Source of the DNA: DATEDA01 sp963754305
GTDB lineage: Bacteria > Pseudomonadota > Gammaproteobacteria > Burkholderiales > SG8-39
Direction: 5' to 3'
NCBI GenBank assembly: GCA_963754305.1
Contig: CAVWFR010000011.1
Location: 1 to 64,000, forward strand
Length of the DNA: 64,000 bases
The translations under genes were made by a program, and so were the position numbers. Within the stretch, counting starts at the first letter, position 1. Each line of letters starts with the position of its first letter. The notes beneath the pieces are model-generated. The model did no database searches. It saw only the letters and a list, made by a program, of their open reading frames with translations, and was not told the DNA's origin. Of this stretch, positions 32,516-40,485 are shown one piece after another.

Positions 32516-32724
32516 TTGGTCCGCTTTGCGGCGCCTGTACACCGCGCTCGTACCCCTGCGTCGGGCCCTTATAGGTCGCCCGTAAGCCGGCCCTCTTTCC
32601 GTGCCCCTCCTGGGGTCGTTCCGTCCCGCCTCTTCGGCAGCGGGTGCGCGCGAGGATTATCCGTGAACGGCTCCCCGGCCGCCACGAGCGTCGCTTCGAC
32701 GCCCGAAAGCGACTTCTGACACGG

Positions 32725-32837
32725 TGTTGAAAAAAGGGGGCATGCCCCCTTTTAGATCCCCCAAGTCGGTAGGCGGGTGAGAAAGGGCGCTGTTCGAAGG
32801 GCGTAACGAGATCATGCTCACGACGCGGTTTTCAACA
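32725..32837. mobile_element. MITE-like or IS-end remnant
   Basis: Flanked by inverted TGTTGAAAA (32725-32733) and TTTTCAACA (32829-32837), with a perfect 22-nt palindrome inside the left end (32732-32753; GGGGG-CATG-CCCCC core flanked by A4/T4). About 113 bp with no reading frame. The right end abuts the stop of the monooxygenase gene (32843). Non-autonomous element or solo terminal remnants; no clear target duplication was found by eye. Confidence 0.5.
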
Positions 32838-32842
32838 GCCTG

Positions 32843-34063
32843 CTAACTGATCGCGTCGGCGCGCCGGATGCTCGCGATCATGGAGCTCTGCAGGAGGAAC
32901 TCTCGCGCGCGACGCGGGTCGGCGTTGGCGCGCCGCAGCTCGTCGAACCGTGCCCGCCGCACTGCCGGGTCGCGCTCGGTGAGCAGGCGGAGATTCCGGA
33001 TCGAGCCCTCCTGGACGTATTCGACGTTCACCGTGCGGCGCTGCCGCACGTAGCGATCGAGCAGGTCGTCGCCCGCTTCCCCGCGCCAGACTGCACCGAG
33101 CTTCGCGGCGAGGTTGATCGCGTCGTGGATGCCGCCGTTCAGCCCGAAGGCGCCGAGCGGATTGTTGAGATGCGCAGCGTCGCCGGCGAGCAGCACGCGG
33201 CCGCACCGGAAGTCCTTCGCAACTCTCTGGTGCACCTTGTAGAGGCTCTTGTAGCGGATCGCGTACGGCTCGGGTCGCGCCAGGAAGCGCTGCATCCGCC
33301 GCTCGACCGCCGCGGCGGACAGCGTGACCTCATCGGGCTCTTCCGGCGGGACCGGGAACACGACGCGCCAGAGCCCGGGCGGCGCGACATCGGGCATCTT
33401 GAAGAGCGCCGCCCACTCGTCGGGATCGGCGATGTATGCGTTGAGCGCAAACCCGTGCGGCGCGAGGTCGTAATTGGTGCTCGCCACGACGAAGCGCTCG
33501 GGCCACGTGAACCCCTCGAACTCGACGTCGATCGCCTTCCGCACCGCGCTGCGGCCGCCGTCCGCGCCGACGAGCCACGCGCCCTCGATGCGCTCGGCGC
33601 CGTCCGGTGTCGCGACGTCGACCCACACTTTGCCGGCATCCTGGCCGACGCCGGTCACCGGTGCGGAAAAGCGCACTTCCGCATGCGGCAGTGCGCGGAG
33701 CAGGTCGAGGATGATCGGCGTGAGCCGGTGCTGCTCCAGGTGGAAGCGATACGGGTAGGGCGTCTCCTCGGCGATGAGCGACACGTCCCATTCGGCGATC
33801 AGGCCCGCCTGGCGGTCGCGACTCTGCCAACGCGGCACCTTGATCCCGATCCGGTGCATCGCCTCGGTGATGCCGTACGGCGCCATCATCTCGAGCGTCG
33901 GCGGATGAAAGGTCCCCGCGCGCAGATCGTGCGTGAGGCCGGGCTCGGCCTCGAGGACGAGCACCGGAACGTCGCGATGCGCGAGCGCGAGTGCGGTGAG
34001 AAGGCCGACCGGCCCGGCGCCGGCGACGATGACTCTGCGCGGGGGAGCCGCCGCCGGGCTCAT
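32843..34063 (-). CDS. FAD-dependent aromatic monooxygenase (PHBH-fold)
   Basis: 406-aa flavoprotein hydroxylase of the class-A family. GAGPVGLLTALALAHRDVPVLVLE (dinucleotide-binding motif) is near the N terminus, the DG motif appears in WLVGADGGRSAVRKAI, and the GD motif in GRVLLAGDAAHLNNPLGAFGLNGG. It would hydroxylate an aromatic or N-heteroaromatic acid with NAD(P)H and O2. ATG 34063 overlaps the TAXI receptor stop (ATGA). In an operon with an isochorismatase-type amidase and a deacetylase-type hydrolase, a pyridine- or pyrimidine-like substrate is plausible but unproven. Confidence 0.9.
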   Translation of the reverse strand: MSPAAAPPRRVIVAGAGPVGLLTALALAHRDVPVLVLEAEPGLTHDLRAGTFHPPTLEMMAPYGITEAMHRIGIKVPRWQSRDRQAGLIAEWDVSLIAEETPYPYRFHLEQHRLTPIILDLLRALPHAEVRFSAPVTGVGQDAGKVWVDVATPDGAERIEGAWLVGADGGRSAVRKAIDVEFEGFTWPERFVVASTNYDLAPHGFALNAYIADPDEWAALFKMPDVAPPGLWRVVFPVPPEEPDEVTLSAAAVERRMQRFLARPEPYAIRYKSLYKVHQRVAKDFRCGRVLLAGDAAHLNNPLGAFGLNGGIHDAINLAAKLGAVWRGEAGDDLLDRYVRQRRTVNVEYVQEGSIRNLRLLTERDPAVRRARFDELRRANADPRRAREFLLQSSMIASIRRADAIS

Positions 34064-35010
34064 TGGACGAGCGGGACGCCCTTCTCCTTGAAGTACTGGA
34101 TCGCACCCTCGTGATACGGCACGTCGAACTTGCGCCAGAGCCGCGCGGGGTCGAGCTCGCGGAACTGCGCGAAGCCCTCGGCGAGTGCGATCCTCTGCTC
34201 GGCGATCGTCTTCGCGAGCTGGTACACGCGCTCCTTGGGCACCGCGGCGTTGGTGAAGAACACGTAGTCGTAGAACATAGTGAGCACCGGCTCGGTCACG
34301 CCGGTGAGCGCCGGCGAGGGCTCGGCGCGGCCGAGATAGGCGGTCGGAACCGCCTTCTGCATCGCCGCCACCGCCCCCGGCGACGCATCCATCGGGATGA
34401 AGCGGATGCCGCCGACCTGCACGTCGACCTCCTTCACCTTCGCTGCGCCGAGCGCGAAGAACCCGACGTCCGCGCGGCCGGCGGCGAACTCGTCCGCGCC
34501 GCGCACTACGTTCGGCACCAGGACGGGCTTCACGTCCGCAACCGTCATCCCGCCGTTCGCGAGCATGCCGTCGGTGATCGTCCGGATGATCTCCTGCGTG
34601 TTGTAGCCGTAGGGCACCGACCGCCCGCGCACGTCTCGGATCGAGCGGATCGGAGAGTCCTTGCGGACGAAGAAGCCGACCTTGATCGGGAACATGATCG
34701 CGATCATGCGGAGGCTTCCGTGCGGCCGGCCCTTGAAGATGCCGGTGCCGCCAAAGGCCTCGGCGACCTCGAGCGTATTGACGAAGGCCGCGTCGATGTC
34801 GCCCGCGTTGACGAGCGGCATCATCGCCGAGGTGCCGCTCGAGGGCTGGACTCTCGCCTGGACGTTTGCGGAGTCGAGCAGGACCTTCGCATAGGCGGCG
34901 CCGAGCGAGAAGGTGAGCGTGCCCTGCGGGCTCGTCCCGATGGCGAGCGGCTGCTGGGCGAAGGCGGGTGCGGCGGCCAGCGCCGCCGACAGGAGCATCG
35001 CGCGGCGCAT
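34060..35010 (-). CDS. TAXI-family TRAP transporter solute receptor
   Basis: 316-aa periplasmic receptor of the TAXI family: signal MRRAMLLSAALAAAPAFAQ, then PLAIGTSPQGTLTFSLGAAYAK, SGTSAMMPLVNAGDIDAAFVN, VGFFVRKDSPIRSI and NTQEIIRTITDGML. It should deliver a small acid to a TRAP-type membrane complex, which is not encoded in the window. ATG 35010 is chosen at the signal peptide; 10 nt follow the isochorismatase stop. It probably supplies the substrate of the monooxygenase operon. Confidence 0.9.
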   Translation of the reverse strand: MRRAMLLSAALAAAPAFAQQPLAIGTSPQGTLTFSLGAAYAKVLLDSANVQARVQPSSGTSAMMPLVNAGDIDAAFVNTLEVAEAFGGTGIFKGRPHGSLRMIAIMFPIKVGFFVRKDSPIRSIRDVRGRSVPYGYNTQEIIRTITDGMLANGGMTVADVKPVLVPNVVRGADEFAAGRADVGFFALGAAKVKEVDVQVGGIRFIPMDASPGAVAAMQKAVPTAYLGRAEPSPALTGVTEPVLTMFYDYVFFTNAAVPKERVYQLAKTIAEQRIALAEGFAQFRELDPARLWRKFDVPYHEGAIQYFKEKGVPLVQ

Positions 35011-35020
35011 CGCTCGCCTC

Positions 35021-35767
35021 TCAGGCCGCGGATTGCTGCGGCTGGGGCAGGTCGAACATGCCCTTCGGCAGCGTGTCGATGAAGGCAATCGTCTCGTCCA
35101 GCTTGACGACGTCCGCGTACTTGGCGTGCATGTCGCAGAGATTGATCGCGTGGCTCGCCTGGGACCGGTCGAAGCAGCCCTCCTCGACCACCGTCATCCG
35201 GTAGTTGCTGGAGAACCCGTCGATCACCGACGCGCGGACGCAGCCGCTCGTGCTCACGCCCGCGATGATGACGCTGTCCGCGCCGAGCAGGACGAGATAG
35301 CTCGCGAGCGGCGTGGCGTAGAAGGCGCTCGGCTTCTGTTTGTACAGCACGATGTCCTGCGGCTCGGGTGCGATATCGGGCACGATGGTGTTGCCAGGGA
35401 GGTTGGTGCCGCGCGCGATGACGCGCTCGGCGGTGCGGGTGTTCTTCCAGGCCCACGAGCCCTGGTCCCAGTTGTCGGGCCGGCGGCCGCTCGTCGTGTA
35501 GATGACCGGCAGCCCCTTGCCGCGCCCGGCCGCGAGCAGGCGCTTGATCGCGCTCACGCTCTCCCAGGCCTCCTCGCCGCAGGAGTTTCGCCAGCGCTTG
35601 ATCGACTCTAGGATCGGCTCGGGCTTGTCGCCGCAGAAGTCGTAGTTCACGTCGACGATCAGGAGCGCCGGCCGCTTGCCGAAGCCCTGCCGCGCGCCGT
35701 AGCCCGAGGCCGCGAAGACCTGCTTGTCCCGCTCGGTCAGGAATCTGTTCCAGATCGGCTCGTTCAT
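35021..35767 (-). CDS. Isochorismatase-superfamily amidohydrolase (N-carbamoylsarcosine amidase/maleamate amidase type)
   Basis: 248-aa cysteine hydrolase. The triad is visible: Asp in ALLIVDVNYDFCGD, Lys in VLYKQKPSAFYATPL, and Cys in GVSTSGCVRASVIDGFS. The extended N terminus (NRFLTERDKQVFAASGYG) resembles N-carbamoylsarcosine amidohydrolases; maleamate amidase of nicotinate degradation is in the same superfamily. It removes ammonia or a carbamoyl group from a linear amide. First-but-one gene of the operon, 60 nt after the deacetylase-type gene and 10 nt before the TAXI receptor. Confidence 0.88.
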   Translation of the reverse strand: MNEPIWNRFLTERDKQVFAASGYGARQGFGKRPALLIVDVNYDFCGDKPEPILESIKRWRNSCGEEAWESVSAIKRLLAAGRGKGLPVIYTTSGRRPDNWDQGSWAWKNTRTAERVIARGTNLPGNTIVPDIAPEPQDIVLYKQKPSAFYATPLASYLVLLGADSVIIAGVSTSGCVRASVIDGFSSNYRMTVVEEGCFDRSQASHAINLCDMHAKYADVVKLDETIAFIDTLPKGMFDLPQPQQSAA

Positions 35768-35827
35768 CTGTTGCGTCCTCCGCGGATTGTCGCTGCAGGG
35801 GCAAACCCCCGGGCCAACTGTCGGTCT

Positions 35828-36739
35828 TCAACTCTCGGTCTTGCTCCCGGGGACGATCCCCGGCGGCAGCGCTTCGCAATGGGCTGCGATGTCCCCGGGC
35901 CGCGTCAGCCACACCCGGTCGAAGTGAGTGTGGCCGAGAATGCGGCGCAAGCCCCCGCGCAGCGCCCGCAGCCGGTGCGGCTGGCCGAAGATCATCGTGT
36001 GCAGCGAGATCGCGAACACGAGCGGCTGCCGCGCGCTCTGCTCGATCATCTCCTCGAACTGGCGCACCACGGTGTCGACGAACTGCAGCGGGTCGTGATG
36101 GAGGTACACGACCGGGGTGTAGTCGTTGCACTCCACCGGATAGGGCACGTTGAGCAGCGGCCCGGCGCGCGTGCGCATCCAGAACGGCTGGTCGTCGCAA
36201 GGCCAGTCGAGCACGTAGCGGTAGCCGGCCTCCTTGAGCAGATCGGGGGTGACGCGGCTCTCGTTCATCAGCGGCTGCATCCATCCCCGCGGCGGCCGCC
36301 CCTCGTGCCGCGCGATTGCGCTGGTCGCGTCGGCGATCAGCTGCTGCTCGTCCTCCTCCGGTCGCACGCCGGGACGCTCCGAGTTCGTGCGACCGTGGCC
36401 GATCACCTCGTCGCCGCGCTTGCGAACCGCCGCGAGCACCTCCGGATGGGTCTCGTACAGGCAGGTGTTCACGTTATGCGCCGCGGGCAGGGCGAGCTCG
36501 TCGAAGAGCTCGAGCAGACGCCAGGCGCCGACGCGGTTGCCGTACTCGCGCCAGGCCCAGTTCTTGTGGTCCGGCATCGGCAGCGCGGGGCCCAGCACCG
36601 GGCCGACGTCCATGCCGAATCCGAAGGTCTCGATGTTGAGCGCGACGTACATCGCGAGCCGCTTGCCGCCCGGCCAGGAATAGTCGGGTCGCTGCGGCAG
36701 CGGGCTGTAGTCGAAGCGGCCGTGCGTAGGGAGCGCCAT
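35828..36739 (-). CDS. Polysaccharide deacetylase-superfamily hydrolase (PuuE-like)
   Basis: 303-aa NodB-fold protein without a signal peptide, so cytoplasmic rather than cell-wall active. Seen are YVALNIETFGFGMD, YGNRVGAWRLLELFDEL, GDEVIGHGRTNSERPGV (metal His region), PRGWMQPLMNESRVTPDLL and FAISLHTMIFGQPHRLR. This arrangement is that of PuuE/allantoinase-like and other small cyclic-amide hydrolases. ATG 36739 with GAAGGACG upstream; the extension to 36832 is unsupported. Head of the operon running to the flavin monooxygenase. A C-N hydrolysis role on a ring or formamide is inferred. Confidence 0.85.
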   Translation of the reverse strand: MALPTHGRFDYSPLPQRPDYSWPGGKRLAMYVALNIETFGFGMDVGPVLGPALPMPDHKNWAWREYGNRVGAWRLLELFDELALPAAHNVNTCLYETHPEVLAAVRKRGDEVIGHGRTNSERPGVRPEEDEQQLIADATSAIARHEGRPPRGWMQPLMNESRVTPDLLKEAGYRYVLDWPCDDQPFWMRTRAGPLLNVPYPVECNDYTPVVYLHHDPLQFVDTVVRQFEEMIEQSARQPLVFAISLHTMIFGQPHRLRALRGGLRRILGHTHFDRVWLTRPGDIAAHCEALPPGIVPGSKTES

Positions 36740-36806
36740 TCGTCCTTCGAGTCCGGTGAGCTCGTTCCCGCCGGACCCGACGGCCCCGGCGCACTTCGCG
36801 CCAATG

Positions 36807-37841
36807 CTATGTGCGGGACGGTGGAAGTGCAAACCGCTTGAAGAACTTCCAGATCTCCTCGTTCGCGTCGATGACGTCAGTGCCCGGGCCGATGATGCGC
36901 GGCAGGTAGTCGCGGCGGGCGCCGGGCCAGACGTGGCCCGCGCCGGTGAGCTTCCACAGCGCGATCTCCGCGCCGTCGCGGCAGCCCGAGAACACGTACC
37001 GGACCGCGGTGTGCCCGGCGGTGGGCGTGCCCGGCGCGCCGCGGCGTTCCTCGGCGAGCGCCGGCTTCGCGCCGCAGTCCTCGAAGCTCACCCAGCGATA
37101 CAGCACCTCCTCCGCGTGCGGATGTCGCGTGCGGATGTCGGTCAGCGGGAACGGCTCGCCGAGCCCGCCGTAGTAGAGCGCGCGCTTGTCGTCGACGCTG
37201 TGGATGTGGAGGATCGGCACCGCGCGCTTGCCCGGCACCGCGAGCGCGGGCGTTGCATCGTCCGCGCGCCGCTCGGGCAGCACCATGCTGCCTGCCACGG
37301 GCGCGATCGCCGCGATCCGGTCCGAGGCCTGCGCGGCAAGCCGGTAGCTCATCATCGCGCCGTTGGAAAAACCGGTCGCGTAAACCCGCGCGCTGTCGAT
37401 CGGCGCGCGCGCGGCCAGCGCGCCGATGAGCGCGCGGACGAAGCCCACGTCGTCGACCTTCTCGTTCGTCGCGTAGCCGCAGCAAAGCCCGGCGTTCCAG
37501 GTGAGCAGCTTCTCCTCCAGCCGCCCGGTGCCGTTGGGGTACACGACGATAAAGCCCTCGCGGTCGGCAAGCGGGTCCATGCGGACATAGTCGCGGTGCG
37601 CGGCCGCGTTGCCGCCGCCACCGTGAAAGTTGAGCACGACCGGCACCGGTCGACCGTCCGCCGGCAGCGTCGGGACGTACACGAGCGCGGTGCGCGTGCG
37701 CCCATCGTGCGGGATCGACAGCTCGAAGCTGCCGGTGGGCCAGGCGAGGACTTCGCGCGCCTGCGGCGGCTGCGCGTGAGCTGCCAGCCCGGCGGCGGCG
37801 AGCGCGAGCGCGGCAGCCGGCTGCTTCCATGCCATCCGCAT
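36807..37841 (-). CDS. LpqC/PHB depolymerase-family secreted esterase
   Basis: 344-aa alpha/beta hydrolase with a signal peptide (AAALALAAAGLAAHA). The oxyanion region is VVLNFHGGGGNAAAHRDY, the nucleophile elbow GFSNG (Ser159), and the C-terminal His lies in LTGAGHVWPGARRDY. It resembles COG3509 polyhydroxybutyrate depolymerases and feruloyl/acetyl esterases; Cys-rich spots (GLCCGYAT) may form a disulfide. The start is ATG 37841 or 37835. Third PHB-depolymerase-like protein in the window. Real substrate may be a short polyester or plant ester. Confidence 0.86.
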   Translation of the reverse strand: MRMAWKQPAAALALAAAGLAAHAQPPQAREVLAWPTGSFELSIPHDGRTRTALVYVPTLPADGRPVPVVLNFHGGGGNAAAHRDYVRMDPLADREGFIVVYPNGTGRLEEKLLTWNAGLCCGYATNEKVDDVGFVRALIGALAARAPIDSARVYATGFSNGAMMSYRLAAQASDRIAAIAPVAGSMVLPERRADDATPALAVPGKRAVPILHIHSVDDKRALYYGGLGEPFPLTDIRTRHPHAEEVLYRWVSFEDCGAKPALAEERRGAPGTPTAGHTAVRYVFSGCRDGAEIALWKLTGAGHVWPGARRDYLPRIIGPGTDVIDANEEIWKFFKRFALPPSRT

Positions 37842-37959
37842 TGGACGATTCTACGTCGGCGCCGGCCGCACGTGCCCGGCGAGCGCGATCGCGGCGAAGG
37901 TCGCCACCATCGATACCCATCCCACCGCGCCGAAGTACACCAGCTCGCCGCGCGCTCAC

Positions 37960-38736
37960 CTACTTGTGCTTGAAGACCGGCTTTCGCTTCTCGACGAACG
38001 CCGCCATACCTTCCTTCTGGTCCTCGGTCGCGAACAGCGAGTGGAACATCCGCCGCTCGAACAGGATGCCCTCCGCGAGCGAGCTCTCGTAGGCGCGGTT
38101 CACCGACTCCTTGGCGATCATCACCGACGGCAGCGAGAACTCGCAGATCGAGGCGGCGATCTTCACCGCCTCGTCGACAAGGGTCGCCGCCGGCACGATC
38201 CGCGACACCAGTCCGGCGCGCTCGGCCTCGTTGGCGTCCATCACGCGCCCGGTCAGGATCATGTCCATCGCCTTCGCCTTGCCGACCGCGCGCGGCAGCC
38301 GCTGCGAGCCGCCGGCGCCGGGGATGACGCCGAGCTTGATCTCCGGCTGGCCGAACTTCGCCGTATCGGCGGCGATCACGATGTCGCACGCGAGCGCCAC
38401 CTCGCAGCCGCCGCCGAGCGCGAAGCCGGCCACCGCCGCGATGATCGGTTTGCGGACGGTCTTGATGCTCTCCCAGTTGCGGGTGATGTACTCGGACTTG
38501 TAGACGTCCATGTACGACCAGTCCTTCATCGCGCCGATGTCGGCGCCCGCGGCGAATGCCTTCTCGTTGCCGGTGATGACGATCGCCCCGATGCCGTCGT
38601 CCTTCTCGAACGCGGCTAACGCCGCGCCGAGCTCGTTCATCAGCGCATCGTTGAGCGCGTTCAGCTGCTGCGGGCGGTTCAGCGTGATCAGACCGACCGG
38701 GCCGCGCGTCTCGGTGAGGATGTTCTCGTAGGGCAC
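37960..38736 (-). CDS. Short-chain enoyl-CoA hydratase
   Basis: 258-aa crotonase-fold enzyme, closely matching classical FadB1/PaaF-type hydratases: LNRPQQLNALNDALMNELG, KAFAAGADIGAMKDW, AGFALGGGCEVALACD and KFGQPEIKLGVIPGAGGSQRL with both catalytic Glu. GTG 38736 is chosen for AAGGAG 7 nt upstream. A TATAAT on the minus strand (38800-38795) gives a leader of about 50 nt. It hydrates trans-2-enoyl-CoA to (3S)-hydroxyacyl-CoA in general beta-oxidation. Confidence 0.92.
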   Translation of the reverse strand: MPYENILTETRGPVGLITLNRPQQLNALNDALMNELGAALAAFEKDDGIGAIVITGNEKAFAAGADIGAMKDWSYMDVYKSEYITRNWESIKTVRKPIIAAVAGFALGGGCEVALACDIVIAADTAKFGQPEIKLGVIPGAGGSQRLPRAVGKAKAMDMILTGRVMDANEAERAGLVSRIVPAATLVDEAVKIAASICEFSLPSVMIAKESVNRAYESSLAEGILFERRMFHSLFATEDQKEGMAAFVEKRKPVFKHK

Positions 38737-38794
38737 GGAGTGGCTCCTTGTCTTGCGCGCCGGCGCGTACGCACCGACGCGAAACGTGTGGCGG

Positions 38795-38800
38795 ATTATA
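38795..38800 (-). promoter_or_regulatory. -10 element (TATAAT) for the enoyl-CoA hydratase gene
   Basis: Perfect TATAAT on the minus strand, 59 nt before the GTG start at 38736; no obvious -35 hexamer. Confidence 0.4.
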
Positions 38801-38967
38801 CGGTCCGCGTGTTGCGCCCCGCCCCCGCGCCTGGAGGAGGAAGGGACGGTCGCGTTCACCCCGCCGCCGAAAGCCGCGCTCGTCACCAACATGATGACGG
38901 TGCTGCTCTCCGAGACCGGCGCGCAGCAGGTGGTGCCGATGGTGCAGGGCTGAGCAGACGCCCCGGC

Positions 38968-39717
38968 CTAAGCGGGTCTAAGCGTTCTCACCACCGAGCG
39001 TGCGATCTCGCCGAGGAAGATCGTGTCCATCCCGACGGCGAGGAGCGTGTAGCCCTGCGCGATGAACGGCTTGGCCTTCTCGGCCGAGCCGACGTAGATG
39101 CCGAGCGCGCGGCCGGCCCGCTTGCACGCCTCGGCGACGCGCGCGATCGCGGCCAGCACCTCGGGGTGCTCGACCTCGCCGAGCCGACCCATGCTGCCGG
39201 AGAGGTCGTACGGGCCCACGAACACCGCATCGACGCCGTCCACCGCGACGATCCGGTCGATCGCCTCGACCGCGGCGATGTGCTCGCATTGAACGACCAC
39301 CACTGTTTCGTCGTTCGCGCTGCGGACATAGCGCTGGAAATCGAACCCGTACCCTTGCGCCCGCACCAACCCCACCCCGCGCACGCCGCGCGGCGGGTAC
39401 TTGCAGAACGAAACGATTGCGGCCGCCTGCTGCGCCGTGTTGACCAGCGGCACCACCACACCGGCGGCGCCGATGTCGAGCGCTTTCTTCAGCGTCGCCT
39501 CGGCGCCGTCGGGGACGCGCACGATGCACGGGACGCGGGAGGCCTGGAGGAGACCCTGAGCGGCACGAACGTCGAGCGCGGCGTGCTCGGTATCGACGAA
39601 CAGCCAGTCGAGTCCGGCGCCGGAGAGAACTTCCGCGACCTCGGGCGCGGGCAAGGCGACGATCGTTCCGAGCAGCAGCTCGTGGTTGCGCAGACGAGTG
39701 GAGAAGGTGTCAGTCAT
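38968..39717 (-). CDS. HpcH/HpaI-family class II aldolase
   Basis: 249-aa TIM-barrel metal aldolase/citrate-lyase-like enzyme. Visible features are LLGTIVALPAPEVAEVLSGAG, FVDTEHAALD, PLVNTAQQAAAIVSFCKYPPRGVRG, VQCEHIAAVEAID and VFVGPYDLSGSMG. It cleaves 2-keto-3-hydroxy acids to pyruvate and an aldehyde, as in HpaI and 2-dehydro-3-deoxy-glucarate aldolase. ATG 39717 is the natural start; the in-frame codons upstream belong to an intergenic repeat (39718-39816). Monocistronic by layout. Confidence 0.9.
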   Translation of the reverse strand: MTDTFSTRLRNHELLLGTIVALPAPEVAEVLSGAGLDWLFVDTEHAALDVRAAQGLLQASRVPCIVRVPDGAEATLKKALDIGAAGVVVPLVNTAQQAAAIVSFCKYPPRGVRGVGLVRAQGYGFDFQRYVRSANDETVVVVQCEHIAAVEAIDRIVAVDGVDAVFVGPYDLSGSMGRLGEVEHPEVLAAIARVAEACKRAGRALGIYVGSAEKAKPFIAQGYTLLAVGMDTIFLGEIARSVVRTLRPA

Positions 39718-39816
39718 CGTCACCCCGGCGAAGCCCGGGATCCAGGGTTGCGCCGGATCGGCTCCTGGCTTGGGCCGGGACGACACGCTCCGCTTGCGCC
39801 GGGACGACGGCGCGGT
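39718..39816. repeat. Intergenic repeat of the WIPxFAGxT-coding type
   Basis: 99-bp gap containing CACCCCGGCGAAGCCCGGGATCCAG and two further GGGACGAC-type arms; in one frame it encodes PWIPGFAGVT, a hallmark of a common proteobacterial intergenic repeat. A related copy lies at 62473-62556. Confidence 0.5.
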
Positions 39817-40428
39817 TCACGACCGCTTCCCCTTGTACGCCGATAGCGGCAGCACGTCGATGAGCTCGAGGCGCCGCCGATCCGGCTCGACCTCGGTCAG
39901 CGCGGTGGTCTCCTTCATCGTGGTGAGGCTGCGCACGGCCAGCTCCTGGTATTGCCGCGTCGCGTCGGCCTTCCACGCGAGCTCCGCTTCGGTCAGCTCG
40001 CGGAGCACTTTCGCCGGAATGCCGGCGACGAGCGTGCGCGGCGGCACCTCGGTCGCCGCCCGCACGAAGGCGAGCGCGGCGACGATCGCCCACTCGCCGA
40101 TCACCGCGTGGTCGTTGACCACCGCGTGCATCCCGACGAGCGCGTGGGTGCGAATGCGGCAGGCATGCAGGATGGCGCCGTGGCCGATGTGTCCCCCGGC
40201 CTCGATGACGGTGTCCTCGTCGGGGAACCCGTGGACGATGCAGCAATCCTGGAGATTCGCGCCCTCTCCGACCACGATCCGTCCGAAGTCGCCGCGCAAG
40301 GACGCCGACGGGCCGATGTAGACGCCGGCGCCGACGATCACGTCGCCGATCAGCGTCGCCGACGGATGCACGAACGCTGCCGGGTGCACGACCGGCGTGA
40401 TGCCGTCGATCGAATAGACGCGAACCAT
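39817..40428 (-). CDS. Gamma-class carbonic anhydrase-like hexapeptide protein (PaaY/CaiE type)
   Basis: 203-aa left-handed beta-helix protein: repeated hexapeptide turns (FVHPSATLIGDVIVGAGVYIGPSASLRGDFG), NLQDCCIVHGFPDED and GGHIGHGAILHACRI with the His ligands of a metal site shared between subunits, plus a C-terminal helix. PaaY-like members act as thioesterases or carbonic anhydrases in CoA-linked catabolism. Divergent from the glycerophosphodiesterase gene over 57 bp. Confidence 0.9.
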   Translation of the reverse strand: MVRVYSIDGITPVVHPAAFVHPSATLIGDVIVGAGVYIGPSASLRGDFGRIVVGEGANLQDCCIVHGFPDEDTVIEAGGHIGHGAILHACRIRTHALVGMHAVVNDHAVIGEWAIVAALAFVRAATEVPPRTLVAGIPAKVLRELTEAELAWKADATRQYQELAVRSLTTMKETTALTEVEPDRRRLELIDVLPLSAYKGKRS

Positions 40429-40485
40429 GGGGGCGGCGCCGTTGCCGGCGCGTTAGACTGGGCGCGACGATTCTAGCCCAACCCC

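Larger units (their letters stand above)
32417..32842. other. Gene-free 426-bp stretch between fadD and the monooxygenase gene
   Basis: Holds the second copy of the double-hairpin repeat (32448-32515), a possible fadD -10 (TATAAG, minus strand, about 32569-32574) and a MITE-like element (32725-32837). I see no credible reading frame here. Confidence 0.7.

Noticed and set aside
37842..37959. Short minus-strand frame with a membrane-like helix (VGWVSMVATFAAIALAG)
   Set aside because: About 33 codons, no start signal; may be the tail of a lost membrane gene but cannot be supported.
38753..38953. 66-aa plus-strand frame ending VLLSETGAQQVVPMVQG
   Set aside because: Could be a 3' remnant of a gene, but the start region overlaps the hydratase promoter and nothing in it is recognisable.
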